IMG/VR virus record: IMGVR_UViG_3300045825_000202
Location: 31,793-95,792 of that record
Strand: one strand, 5' to 3'
Length of the DNA stretch: 64,000 nt
Source: a virus
Made by a program: the position numbers and the translations under genes. A model generated the notes under the pieces. That model saw only the letters and a program-made list of their open reading frames with translations. It was not told where the DNA came from and did not search any database. Below are positions 1 to 9,519 of this stretch, piece by piece; position 1 is the first letter of the stretch, and each line of letters begins with the position of its first letter.

Positions 1-3000
1 GAAAGCTACCTATTTGGACGGGTAGTGCCTGGACAGTACCTACAGTTACTAGAAATCCGGTATGGGCATTTGTATACCAGTGTAAAGCAGTAGGTCTAAC
101 TGACTCGCAGTTAGACCTACCCTCCCTTAAAACTCTAGCAGATACCTTAGATGCTAGAGGGGATTACTTTGACGGAAGATTCGATAATTTTGTAAGTTTC
201 TGGGAGGCAATCTCTAAGACCTTATCAATTGTTAGAGCTAAACCCTTTATGCAGGGGGGTATACTACGTGTAATTCGTGATGCACCTCAAGCTATACCTG
301 TTGCTATGTTTAGTACTCGTAATATAGTTAAAGGCTCTGTATCCGTAGACTATATCATGCCTAGCCAGGATACTGCTGACAATATTGATATTAAGTATTT
401 TGACGAAACTGTTTGGTCTCCTCAGACTATTAGTACCTTTATAGCAGGCTCTGCTATGGCAACTAAAGCAAAGGTAGAGTTATTTGGTGTAACTAATAGA
501 AATCAAGCGTATAGAGAAGGTACGTATCAATGTGCTGCTAATAGATATCGTAGGAAGATGATTAAGTTTCAAACTGAAATGGAAGGCTTTATACCTTCAT
601 TCGGAGATTTAATCAATATTCAACATGATATGCCAGGATGGGGGCAAGCAGGAGAAGTAATATCAGTATCAGGTAATACACTTACTTTATCTGAATCGTT
701 AACTTGGGTTACTGGAACTCATTACCTAAGTCTACGTAGAAAAGACGGTAGTGTTAGCGGACCCTACGTAGCAACTGTAGGTACTGATAACACTAAAGTT
801 GTACTAACTGGTACTATTGATTTCACTATTAATACTACTTTAGATAGTGAAAGAACTTTCTACTCCTTTGGTGCAAATACTACGTATACACAACCTGCAT
901 TAGTACTATCAATTAAACCTATTTCAAATACTACAGTTGAAATTACTGCTATTAATGAAGATCCTGCTGTACATACTGCAGACCAAACTACTTCTCCAGT
1001 TGCTTTAGTTACTAGTAGTCTTACTAACTATACTAATGCACCTGAAGTAGCGTCTATAGTCGTAACTCCTGTAATATTTAGTTCTAACCTATCTATTAGT
1101 TGGAGTCCTGCACCTTGGGCGACCTCTTATATTGTACAACAAAGTAATGATAATGGAGTTACTTGGTTTACTATTGATAATACTACAACTACTAATAGTA
1201 TTAGTAGTAATAAGTACTTTTCCACTACACTTATACGTGTAGCAGCTATCAGTATTAGTAGAGGACCCTGGAAAGTATCAGGAGCAATACTTAGTAATGC
1301 TACTCCTGCCCCTATACCAGTTACGGCTATGGCTACAGGTACAGAATTAGCCATTCATATTCAATGGATATTTAATGAATTAAGAACTGATATTAACTAT
1401 ACCGAGATCTGGGTATCTAATAGTAATGATAGAACTTTAGCTACATTACTTGATAAAGTATCTTTTCCAGGACAAGTATACGACTATATTAGGTTAGCTA
1501 GTTCTACCTCAGGGTACTTCTGGATTAGAAGTATGGATAAGTATGGGTCTTACTCTACGTTCTATCCTGCTAGTGCGACAGCGGGTATGTACGCAGTAGC
1601 ATTAGGCTATATTGTAGATACTACTCCACCTCCTACTCCTACTGGTGTAGTTATTACCCCCGGATTTACTAATATAAGTATTAGTACTGATGTTCCTACG
1701 TATATAGTAGGACATGGGCCAGGTAAAACTAGAATTTATGGTGCTGAGTGGACAACTGGAGCCTTACCCGTATTTAGTGGAGCTACTAAACTAGGAGAGT
1801 TTACTGGAAGTAACTATACATATGCTGCAAAAGCCGGTACTACCTACTACTTATGGTTAAAATGGGTTAGTATTGATGGAGCAGAGTCTACTACTGGGTC
1901 AGGCGGTACTAATGGTACTGTTGCCGTAACTGGAATGGATATACCTAAAGTATTATCTAGCCTAAATGGGGCAATTACTGGAACACAGTTAGATAATACA
2001 CTTTCTACTACTATATCTCTTATTAGTGCCCCTTTAACAACAGTAGGTTCCGTTGCGTATCAAGTAGCTGCAGAAGCCGCTATTAGAACAGATAAAGATA
2101 TACTTACTTCTATATATAGAGTTGAAGATACCCAACAAAATGCGTATAACTTACTTAAATCAATTGTAACAACAGATTTAAATAGAGTAAATGCAGCTAA
2201 TGAAGTAGCACTAGCTAGATCAGACCTAACAACTGCTATTGTATCTGGTATATCTGCTGAAGCTACACAGAGAACTACGCTAGCAACTAGACTAGATACT
2301 GCTATTAATACTACAATAGCATCAGTATCTAGTGAAGCTACTGCTAGATCTAACGCAGATATCGCAGAAGCTACTCAGAGAGGAATACTTGCTGCTCAAC
2401 TACTTGGTAGTGATGGTACCGCAACTACATCAGGTGTCATTTATAACGAAGCTACTGTACGCGCAGCAGGAGATAATGCATTATCACAGCAAATTACTCT
2501 ATTATCTGCAGGTGCAGGGGAACAATTTGACTGGCAGTCTATATGGTACTTTGATACTGGAGTAGATGGATGGGCAGGTAATGGTACGCCTACTACTGCT
2601 GCAGGTTGGCTTCGTGCAGCCAACCAGGCATCAGGGGCATACGTAGAGTCTCCTGCTAGTATTGCTACAGCTTCTGCTAAGTATAACCAAATTCGGTTAC
2701 GCCTAAGAAAAACGGGTACTCCTACCTTTGCTGGTTGGGTATACTGGCAGTCTACAACAGATACTACATGGGATGTAGCTAGACGTATTGCTTTAGTAGA
2801 ACCTACGTATGATACTAATAATATTGGATTATGTACAGTATCTCCTACATGGACGGGTACTATTAATAAAATCCGTGTAGATCTATCAAGTGCTCAATCT
2901 GTTAGTAACTACTTTGAGTTAGACTGGGTTGCAGTTGGTAGACCTTCTCCTGGGGCTTCATCTGCACAATTATTAGTTGAACAAACAGCTCGTATTGATG

Positions 3001-4640
3001 CAGATAATATTATAACAATTAGTGTATCAACGCTATCTTCTCAAGTAAATAATATAACTAATGGGTTACCGGCTACTTACGCGTTACTAGCAACGGAACA
3101 AACTACACGAGCTAATGCAGATACTGCAGAAACAAATGCTAGAACTACATTAGCTGCTCGAGTTACTAATGCAGAAGGATCAATAGTAACTAATGCTAGT
3201 GCTATTAGTACTGAGGCTTCTACTAGATCAACAGCAGATTCAACAAATGCTTCTAGTATAAGTACTCTTAGCTCTCAAGTTAATGACGCTAGTACTGGAC
3301 TACCTAAAACTAGATCAGATATTATAGCAGTACAAACTACGTTTAGTAACTCTATTGAAAGTAACGTACGAGATATACGAACTCTAAAGTCTCAAAGTAA
3401 TCAACTAGATGAGGCAGTATTAAGAGCAGTACTAAATGGTGAAGACGCTACTGTTACGTATAAAGGTGAAATAGCTCTAGCTAGTCAAGAGTTAACTACA
3501 TATATTAATACAGGCGTATCTGCAGAAGCTAATGCAAGACTAAGCTTAGCTGCTATAGTTAATAATGCTACAACAGATTTAGCAACTAAGGCTAGTGTAA
3601 CTCAAGTAGCTACTGCTAAAGCAGAGGCTATTGCAGCATCTGCTTCTGTAACTGATACTATATCTGCTCGTTTAAATACGGGAGATTACGCTGCTGTACA
3701 AGTACAGTCTGTTGCTAGTGCTACTTCAGTAACAGGGTTACTAGCACAATATACTGTTAAGTTAGATGTAAATGGTAAAGTATCTGGATATGGGCTAGCG
3801 TCTACTGGACCTACGGGTACTGGGTCTACTTTTGAGGTAAGGGCTGATAAGTTCTCTATAACCGCACCTACTGGGGCAGCTGCAGGGTACTCTCCGTTTA
3901 CCGTACTAGCAGTACCTACCTTAATTGGAGATATTACACTACCCGCTGGAGTTTACGCACAAAATGCATTTATTCAGGATGGTCAAATAACTAAAGCTAA
4001 GATTCAAGATCTAGCTGTAACAACAGCTAAGATTCAAGATCTAGCTGTAACAACAGCTAAAATTGATAATCTAACTATAACAGGTGCTAAGATAGCATTA
4101 GCTACAATTGGAACTGCACAGGTAGGTACTTTAGATGCAAGTGTTATTACTGCTAGAACTATTACTACAGATAGAATTCGAGTAGGTGCTGCTACTGCCT
4201 TACAAACTGCAGGCTCTGGGTTACTTAAAGTATACCCGTTAGCTACAGACTACTATTCAGTTAATACTACTAGTACTGTTACTACTATTACTTCTACAGG
4301 GTCACCTCTATGGTTATTTACGGATATATACATATATGCACTTGCGGGCAATTCTACTACACCATTTTTTAATATTTTAGCTACTGTAGAAGTATCTAAA
4401 GATGGGGGGGCTTACACCTCTACAATAGTTAATTCTAACGTTAATATGGCTTCTGTAAGTATAGCGCCTGCATGTACTGTTGCTGTAAGACTATACCCCC
4501 ACGGTCTATTGACAACACTTGTAGCAGGGTCTACATACGCATTTAGAGTAACTTCTCAAGTATCAATTGGTGCTACTTTTGGGAATAATTCAGAAGTATG
4601 GTTAACCACTACAATTTCCGTCTTGGAGAATAAAGTATGA
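1..4640 (+). CDS. Tail tip attachment protein (lambda J-like), 3' part
   Basis: The reading frame is open from base 3, so the true start lies outside the window; the first internal ATG at 249 is not the start. The family forms the distal tail tip and contacts the receptor. The visible order is a J-like tail domain, fibronectin-III-like beta segments (roughly 330-450 aa after base 249), then long Ala/Thr/Glu-rich helices with recurring 'EATARSNAD'-like phrases typical of central fibre coiled coils. A Trp-rich domain and a beta-rich C-terminus follow. The stop overlaps the next ATG (ATGA), so the downstream gene is probably translationally coupled. Assignment rests on architecture and position. 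Confidence 0.8.
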   Translation, partial: KLPIWTGSAWTVPTVTRNPVWAFVYQCKAVGLTDSQLDLPSLKTLADTLDARGDYFDGRFDNFVSFWEAISKTLSIVRAKPFMQGGILRVIRDAPQAIPVAMFSTRNIVKGSVSVDYIMPSQDTADNIDIKYFDETVWSPQTISTFIAGSAMATKAKVELFGVTNRNQAYREGTYQCAANRYRRKMIKFQTEMEGFIPSFGDLINIQHDMPGWGQAGEVISVSGNTLTLSESLTWVTGTHYLSLRRKDGSVSGPYVATVGTDNTKVVLTGTIDFTINTTLDSERTFYSFGANTTYTQPALVLSIKPISNTTVEITAINEDPAVHTADQTTSPVALVTSSLTNYTNAPEVASIVVTPVIFSSNLSISWSPAPWATSYIVQQSNDNGVTWFTIDNTTTTNSISSNKYFSTTLIRVAAISISRGPWKVSGAILSNATPAPIPVTAMATGTELAIHIQWIFNELRTDINYTEIWVSNSNDRTLATLLDKVSFPGQVYDYIRLASSTSGYFWIRSMDKYGSYSTFYPASATAGMYAVALGYIVDTTPPPTPTGVVITPGFTNISISTDVPTYIVGHGPGKTRIYGAEWTTGALPVFSGATKLGEFTGSNYTYAAKAGTTYYLWLKWVSIDGAESTTGSGGTNGTVAVTGMDIPKVLSSLNGAITGTQLDNTLSTTISLISAPLTTVGSVAYQVAAEAAIRTDKDILTSIYRVEDTQQNAYNLLKSIVTTDLNRVNAANEVALARSDLTTAIVSGISAEATQRTTLATRLDTAINTTIASVSSEATARSNADIAEATQRGILAAQLLGSDGTATTSGVIYNEATVRAAGDNALSQQITLLSAGAGEQFDWQSIWYFDTGVDGWAGNGTPTTAAGWLRAANQASGAYVESPASIATASAKYNQIRLRLRKTGTPTFAGWVYWQSTTDTTWDVARRIALVEPTYDTNNIGLCTVSPTWTGTINKIRVDLSSAQSVSNYFELDWVAVGRPSPGASSAQLLVEQTARIDADNIITISVSTLSSQVNNITNGLPATYALLATEQTTRANADTAETNARTTLAARVTNAEGSIVTNASAISTEASTRSTADSTNASSISTLSSQVNDASTGLPKTRSDIIAVQTTFSNSIESNVRDIRTLKSQSNQLDEAVLRAVLNGEDATVTYKGEIALASQELTTYINTGVSAEANARLSLAAIVNNATTDLATKASVTQVATAKAEAIAASASVTDTISARLNTGDYAAVQVQSVASATSVTGLLAQYTVKLDVNGKVSGYGLASTGPTGTGSTFEVRADKFSITAPTGAAAGYSPFTVLAVPTLIGDITLPAGVYAQNAFIQDGQITKAKIQDLAVTTAKIQDLAVTTAKIDNLTITGAKIALATIGTAQVGTLDASVITARTITTDRIRVGAATALQTAGSGLLKVYPLATDYYSVNTTSTVTTITSTGSPLWLFTDIYIYALAGNSTTPFFNILATVEVSKDGGAYTSTIVNSNVNMASVSIAPACTVAVRLYPHGLLTTLVAGSTYAFRVTSQVSIGATFGNNSEVWLTTTISVLENKV
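3996..4055 (+). repeat. Two perfect 30-bp tandem repeats in tail tip gene
   Basis: Two identical 30-bp units encode KIQDLAVTTA twice, followed by a diverged third copy (KIDNLTITGA). Such repeats can lengthen or shorten a fibre coiled coil by recombination or slippage. Confidence 0.85.
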
Positions 4641-5200
4641 TTTGTTTTATATACTATAATAATGCTACAGGTAGAATTCATAGCTCTTCAGAAAAGCAAA
4701 GTGAACCACCTGCTGGTTGTACAGAATTATATACTAATATAAATATATCAGATGCTAATAAGTACTACGTTACTAATAGTACTCTAGTACTTGTACCTAT
4801 ACAGTCTTCCCCAGTTCATGAGTTTAACTATGTAACTAAACAATGGGAAGACCCTAGAACATTACAGGATATTAAACTTGCTAAATGGAATCAAATAAAA
4901 CAGGCTAGAACTCAAGTAGAATATACTGGATTCATATGGAATAATCTAGTATTTGATTCTGATACAGTAAGTCAAAATAGAATTAGTGGAGCAGTTACGC
5001 TTGCTTCACTAAACCCTAGTTTTTCTATTGGATGGACCCTAGCGGATAATACTACTAGAACCTTAAATCAAGGGGAAATGATCCAAGTAGGTGCTGCCCT
5101 AGCTACTCACGTAACTACTCAGTTTGCAAAAGGTGTAGTATTACGCGCGCAAATAGAAGCAGCAATTACTATAGCAGAAGTAGAAAATATAGTTTGGTAG
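4637..5200 (+). CDS. Tail fibre accessory protein, DUF4376-like
   Basis: 187 aa. The C-terminal two thirds carry a Trp...IK..R...F.W.....D.D..S..RI.GA pattern (about residues 85-125) typical of DUF4376 domains found beside tail fibre genes. The ATG overlaps the stop of the tail tip gene (ATGA). A fibre accessory or short fibre role is inferred from position; no enzymatic motif is visible. Confidence 0.6.
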   Translation: MICFIYYNNATGRIHSSSEKQSEPPAGCTELYTNINISDANKYYVTNSTLVLVPIQSSPVHEFNYVTKQWEDPRTLQDIKLAKWNQIKQARTQVEYTGFIWNNLVFDSDTVSQNRISGAVTLASLNPSFSIGWTLADNTTRTLNQGEMIQVGAALATHVTTQFAKGVVLRAQIEAAITIAEVENIVW

Positions 5201-5224
5201 TAAATAGGCGTACTATATTTACAC

Positions 5225-5253
5225 TTGTAGACCGCTAGCTTAAATGTTATAAT
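5225..5253 (+). promoter_or_regulatory. Sigma70-type promoter
   Basis: TTGTAG, 17-bp spacer, TATAAT. It shares the string CTTAAATGTTATAATA with the promoter at 6865-6893. The expected start point lies inside the left arm of the terminator that follows, see findings. Confidence 0.7.
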
Positions 5254-5282
5254 AACCCAATACAAAATATTGGGTTATTTTT
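5254..5282 (+). terminator. Rho-independent terminator abutting the promoter
   Basis: A 9-bp stem AACCCAATA/TATTGGGTT with a 5-nt loop is followed by ATTTTT. It ends transcripts of the tail tip operon. Confidence 0.7.
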
Positions 5283-5294
5283 AAAAGGATAAAT

Positions 5295-6827
5295 ATGAGT
5301 TTTTATAGAACAGGCACTATTGCCTTAACTAATGGTTCCGCTTCTATTGTAGGTACAGGTACTGACTTTATTGTTGGAGCGAATGTAGGTGAGTGTATAA
5401 GTGCCCCAGACGGTAAATTGTACGAAATTTTATCTATACAGTCTTCAACCGCGCTAACCCTAGGAACTGTATACCTAGGGTCCACCGCTTCAGGACAAGC
5501 ATATAGTATTGTTCCTACACAAAGCTATATTAGAGATCTAGCTTCTCAAGCTGCTGCACTTGTAAATAGTTATAGTAATAGTACTGCTACACAGACCCAT
5601 GCAGCTACTACTAAAGCTACTCCAGTAGATGCAGATGAAATAAGTTTAGTAGATAGTACTGCACCTACAGTACTGCGTAAACTTACATGGGCCAATCTGA
5701 AAGCGACGTTGGCGGCATGGATCAATGGCGGGACGATACCGGGGGCATTTACGACGCTGAGTACAAATAGTGTAGTTACGTCTCTAGGTGCAAACGACTT
5801 AGTAGTTGAATCACGTACTGCAGGTGCAGGGGTATTATTCTTACAAGGTGCTAATACTATTATCCGACAAGGTTCTTCAGGTAGTTATGCACAACAAGCT
5901 ACATTCTCTACTGCAGGTCTAGCAGTTACTGGTGCGCTGAGTGCCACAGGAAAACTTAGTACCTCAGCCGCCGCAACTACTTCTCCAACTGCTACTAAAG
6001 TATCTGACTGGACTAATCCGTTATATATGGGTGCCCTACTAAATAATGGAGATTCAAATATATTTAGTTTTAGTTCAGCCGGAGTTGTTTCCTCATGTAT
6101 AGCAGGATTACGGGAAGCTACGGGCTGGAATACTGCATTAGCTTTTTATACAAATAATCTAATAGGGGGAGCTAACCCAGTAGATTCTATTCAGGAGAAA
6201 ATGAGGCTTGATTCTAGCGGTAACCTTTTGATAGGGCAGCAAAGCCTAGGAAGCGGGGGCTTATCAAATAGTTATTCAGTGGCAATAAGTAGTACCAATG
6301 CCGGAGGGTACATAACCATTAATCATCAGAATGGGGCTGTGTCTGGGTTTATATACTCAAATTTCGGGTACAACGGAGCCGCAATTGGTTCTATTACTCA
6401 AAACGGTACTACAGCAGTTGCCTATAATACTACATCAGACTACCGACTAAAAACCAATATCAGACCAGCCAACGCACTGCGATTCATGGACATTGAGTTC
6501 CATGACTTCGAGTGGACTGATGGCCGCCATGACTGTGGGCCTATTGCTCATGAACTGCAAGCAATCTACCCAGACCTAGTAACAGGCACCAAGGACGGTA
6601 CTGAAGTACGAGAAGTTGAAATTACTGCCGCAGTTCCTGCCGTACTTGATATAGATGGAGTTGAAGTTACTCCTGCTATCCCTGCTATTACGGAAGAGCA
6701 AACTTTCCCAGTATACCAACAAGTTAACTATATGGGTCTAATTGGAAGAATGGGTACTGTGATTCAGCAACAACAGAAACTAATTCAAAGTATGGAGGCC
6801 AGAATATCTGCAATAGAACTAAAGTAA
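5295..6827 (+). CDS. Tail fibre/spike with S74 intramolecular chaperone
   Basis: 510 aa. The N-terminal ~70 residues look like a fibre attachment domain and the middle is beta-rich. The C-terminal ~140 residues match peptidase S74 (endosialidase-type chaperone): a YRLKTNI start, a D..W.DG...GPIAHEL core, and a C-terminal MGLIGRMGTVIQQQQKLI coiled coil. The chaperone drives fibre trimerisation and then cleaves itself off. A G+C-rich patch (5690-5765) and the G+C-richer S74 part suggest mosaic origin. RBS AAAAGGAT precedes the ATG. Confidence 0.85.
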   Translation: MSFYRTGTIALTNGSASIVGTGTDFIVGANVGECISAPDGKLYEILSIQSSTALTLGTVYLGSTASGQAYSIVPTQSYIRDLASQAAALVNSYSNSTATQTHAATTKATPVDADEISLVDSTAPTVLRKLTWANLKATLAAWINGGTIPGAFTTLSTNSVVTSLGANDLVVESRTAGAGVLFLQGANTIIRQGSSGSYAQQATFSTAGLAVTGALSATGKLSTSAAATTSPTATKVSDWTNPLYMGALLNNGDSNIFSFSSAGVVSSCIAGLREATGWNTALAFYTNNLIGGANPVDSIQEKMRLDSSGNLLIGQQSLGSGGLSNSYSVAISSTNAGGYITINHQNGAVSGFIYSNFGYNGAAIGSITQNGTTAVAYNTTSDYRLKTNIRPANALRFMDIEFHDFEWTDGRHDCGPIAHELQAIYPDLVTGTKDGTEVREVEITAAVPAVLDIDGVEVTPAIPAITEEQTFPVYQQVNYMGLIGRMGTVIQQQQKLIQSMEARISAIELK

Positions 6828-6831
6828 TCTA

Positions 6832-6861
6832 AAATAGCGACCCTAGGGTCGCTATTTTTTT
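6832..6861 (+). terminator. Rho-independent terminator after fibre gene
   Basis: The stem AATAGCGACC/GGTCGCTATT is centred on CCTAGG and followed by seven T. It lies just upstream of the next promoter. Confidence 0.85.
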
Positions 6862-6864
6862 GAC

Positions 6865-6893
6865 TTGCAGATCCTGAGCTTAAATGTTATAAT
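6865..6893 (+). promoter_or_regulatory. Sigma70-type promoter
   Basis: TTGCAG, 17-bp spacer, TATAAT, with the same spacer 3' half (CTTAAATGT) as at 5225. It drives the 6933 gene set. Confidence 0.7.
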
Positions 6894-6932
6894 AGTACAA
6901 AATTATAGAGATATCAAAATTTTGGAGAATAA

Positions 6933-7364
6933 ATGATTAATAGGTATTTACTATCATTATCTAGAGCTCTATGGGATAGCGAGCTAATAGCTACAAGAAT
7001 AAGTCTTTTTCTAGCAGAACTACTATGGGCAGTTATGCTTATTTGGCCGGGAGATACTGTTGATGGAGATGATTATGCGTTAATGCATATTATTGCACAA
7101 GAAGGGTTTTGGGCAGTAATATTTACTACTACTGCTATGTTACAATTACTAATAGTACTAACAGATAATCTACATAGTAAGTTTGCACGCTATTTTGCTG
7201 CATGGAATGCATTTTTATGGCTATACGTAAGTTTTAGTATGCTATTTACAGTATACCCATTACCAGCTGCTATTGCAGGTAATATAGCACTAGCATTCGC
7301 AGCGTGTTGGATATGTATTCGACCCTATATTTTAGCAGAAGGGTATAAACATGCCGGATATTAA
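6933..7364 (+). CDS. Multi-pass membrane protein
   Basis: 143 aa with about four hydrophobic segments (roughly residues 22-40, 57-80, 90-108 and 113-130). The family is unrecognised. Its 3' end overlaps the next gene by 14 bp. A lysis or superinfection role is possible but unsupported. Confidence 0.6.
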   Translation: MINRYLLSLSRALWDSELIATRISLFLAELLWAVMLIWPGDTVDGDDYALMHIIAQEGFWAVIFTTTAMLQLLIVLTDNLHSKFARYFAAWNAFLWLYVSFSMLFTVYPLPAAIAGNIALAFAACWICIRPYILAEGYKHAGY

Positions 7365-7683
7365 TGATAATAAACATAGTCTAAGTTTAGCAGAATGTAA
7401 TGCTATTCATAGAAAGTTAGAGATAATTCAAGAAGAATTAGAAGATATAAAGAGAAAAATAGTACAGATTGATACTGCTTTTCTACGTGATGATATAGAA
7501 GGTATCGATTACCCTGGACATAGAAAAGATCACTTAGATAGACGTGCAGCAGATACTATCATATCAGGGTATAAGGTCTCTGCTACCAAAGTAGTTATAT
7601 CTATTGTAACAACATTTTTAGTAGGGTTATTAGCCTCAGGCTTTATAGTTAAATTGACTGCTATATTTACAGGAGCGCCATAA
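7351..7683 (+). CDS. Coiled-coil protein with C-terminal membrane anchor
   Basis: 110 aa. A charged helix (residues 12-45, IIQEELEDIKRKI) resembles a coiled coil; residues 82-105 form one transmembrane segment. It overlaps both neighbours. Function unknown. Confidence 0.6.
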   Translation: MPDINDNKHSLSLAECNAIHRKLEIIQEELEDIKRKIVQIDTAFLRDDIEGIDYPGHRKDHLDRRAADTIISGYKVSATKVVISIVTTFLVGLLASGFIVKLTAIFTGAP

Positions 7684-8267
7684 TGGTACCTACTAAACTT
7701 AATTTTAAGATATACCAAGGCAGTACCTTTAAAGAAGTATTACGCTGGGAATCCTCAGATAAAGGTTACGCTACTATTACAGGTATTACTAGTGCAGCTC
7801 CTGTAATAGTTACTTCGGTAGGGCACGGAATTCCAGTAGGGTGGAGAACTAAAATTACTAATGTAGTAGGTATGAAGGAAATTAACTCTTCTGATACTTA
7901 TTATAATATCTCCGCTACTACAGAGAATAGTATAACTATTAACTCTGTAAATAGTATTGCGTATACTGCGTATACTAGTGGAGGTATACTAGAGTTTAAT
8001 ATACCTAATAGCTTATTAAATCTAACTGCTAAAATGCAGATCAGAAGTAAGATTGATTCAATTGATATTATTAAGGAACTTACTACTGAAAACGGCGGTA
8101 TTGCTATTGATAATACTGCTAAAATAATAACTATAACTATTAGTGCTGCTGATACAGCATTATTGACTATTACTAGCGCAGTATATAGTTTAGAACTTAT
8201 ATCGGGTATAGAAATATATCCATTTATTGAGGGTAGTATAACCGTCAATAAAGAAGTAACAAGATGA
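7683..8267 (+). CDS. Beta-rich structural protein, hypothetical
   Basis: 194 aa beginning KLNFKIYQGSTFKEVLRW, then a beta domain containing GHGIPVGW. Similar proteins occur in fibre/baseplate clusters of tailed phages, so a virion role is inferred. The ATG overlaps the preceding stop (TAATG). Confidence 0.55.
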   Translation: MVPTKLNFKIYQGSTFKEVLRWESSDKGYATITGITSAAPVIVTSVGHGIPVGWRTKITNVVGMKEINSSDTYYNISATTENSITINSVNSIAYTAYTSGGILEFNIPNSLLNLTAKMQIRSKIDSIDIIKELTTENGGIAIDNTAKIITITISAADTALLTITSAVYSLELISGIEIYPFIEGSITVNKEVTR

Positions 8268-8332
8268 TTCTAGTAGGATCATAATTAAGTAGTTATATAC
8301 TACTAGTAACTCATTTTTAAAAGGATCTTATT

Positions 8333-8743
8333 ATGGCATCAAAACTAAATTATTCAATTGCGGCTGAACAAGCCCAATTAGCAGGAACTACTTCTACAGT
8401 AGGTGCTGCAGGACTACTATATCTATACTCTGGTGTACAACCTTCCAGCACAGCAGGCGCTGATGGTACCCTAGTTGCTGGTCCATTTACCCTAGGTACA
8501 CCTTTTGCAGGTGCTTCTACTGCTGCATTACCTTCCGTCCTTAGTCCTACCTTACCTGCTAATGTTAATGCTAGTGCATCGGTACAGCCAACTTGGTATC
8601 GTGTTAAGACCTCGGGTGGTACAGCAGTTTTTGATGGTTCTGCTGGAGTAGCTGGTTGTGATATGACTATTGGATTACCTACTTCAGGTCAACCAGTTGC
8701 AATCACTGCCTGGACTATTACTAGTGGTAACTCAGGTCACTAA
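8333..8743 (+). CDS. Putative minor structural protein
   Basis: 136 aa starting MASKLNYSIA, rich in Ala/Thr/Gly, preceded by RBS AAAAGGAT. It heads a tight set (8333, 8747, 9161, 9520) with 2-4 bp spacing. Probably a virion decoration or fibre module; no catalytic motif seen. Confidence 0.55.
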   Translation: MASKLNYSIAAEQAQLAGTTSTVGAAGLLYLYSGVQPSSTAGADGTLVAGPFTLGTPFAGASTAALPSVLSPTLPANVNASASVQPTWYRVKTSGGTAVFDGSAGVAGCDMTIGLPTSGQPVAITAWTITSGNSGH

Positions 8744-8746
8744 AAT

Positions 8747-9157
8747 ATGTTAACCTTAGCAGAACTTAAGGCTAAAGTACCGACTACGGTACTTAGTACC
8801 GGAGATACCATAGCGATTGCTACTGTTGTTTCTGTAGGTAGAGTTAAGACTATTAGTTATCAGGGTGGAATTGGAACTATTATGCAAGCACTAGGCCCTA
8901 CGCTAGGTGCTGCACTTTTAGACCAATTAGATGCTCTTACTACTACAGTACCTGCAGTTAAATGGGGTATGAAATTAATAAATGCTGGAACCTTCGACTT
9001 TGGGTTACCTAGTTCGCAAGGTATGATTGACCAATTAGTACTAGATCCTACTATGAATGCTGCTTTAAAAGCTGTAGCTACTATACCTGATCCAGTTACT
9101 GAGTATGAGGTGCGTTGTGCACTATATGACCCAATCGATGGTCACTTTTTGGGGTAA
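8747..9157 (+). CDS. Hypothetical protein in structural operon
   Basis: 136 aa, soluble, two likely helices (LDQLDAL and GMIDQLVLDP). Spaced 3 bp after the previous stop. Family not recognised. Confidence 0.5.
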   Translation: MLTLAELKAKVPTTVLSTGDTIAIATVVSVGRVKTISYQGGIGTIMQALGPTLGAALLDQLDALTTTVPAVKWGMKLINAGTFDFGLPSSQGMIDQLVLDPTMNAALKAVATIPDPVTEYEVRCALYDPIDGHFLG

Positions 9158-9160
9158 AAT

Positions 9161-9517
9161 ATGGCATCAACAAAAACAGCAAAGACACTATTAACTAGTC
9201 AATCTTTAGCAGCAGCAACTGCGGTTAGTGTAACTGAGTGGAGTATGGGTACTTGTTATGGAGGTTTAGCATGTGTTAAACTTACTAATGGGGCTGCCGC
9301 TCCTACTACAGTTCCTATAATTAAATTTTATGTAGGAGAAACTACAGGTACTAAACGGATACTTTATCAAATATCAGGCGATACTGTTAATAGTTCAGTA
9401 AATGACTATGTGTGTGAAGTACCTGCTAGTGCTATGTTCTGTAATATTACAGTTACTAATGGTGCTACTAATGCTATTACAGTTGAGGCGTACGGGCAAG
9501 AACTCACTACGATTTAA
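9161..9517 (+). CDS. Small beta-rich structural protein
   Basis: 118 aa, Thr/Val/Ala-rich with alternating hydrophobic pattern. It sits 3 bp after the previous stop and 2 bp before the LamG protein, so it is probably in the same virion module. Confidence 0.5.
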   Translation: MASTKTAKTLLTSQSLAAATAVSVTEWSMGTCYGGLACVKLTNGAAAPTTVPIIKFYVGETTGTKRILYQISGDTVNSSVNDYVCEVPASAMFCNITVTNGATNAITVEAYGQELTTI

Positions 9518-9519
9518 TT

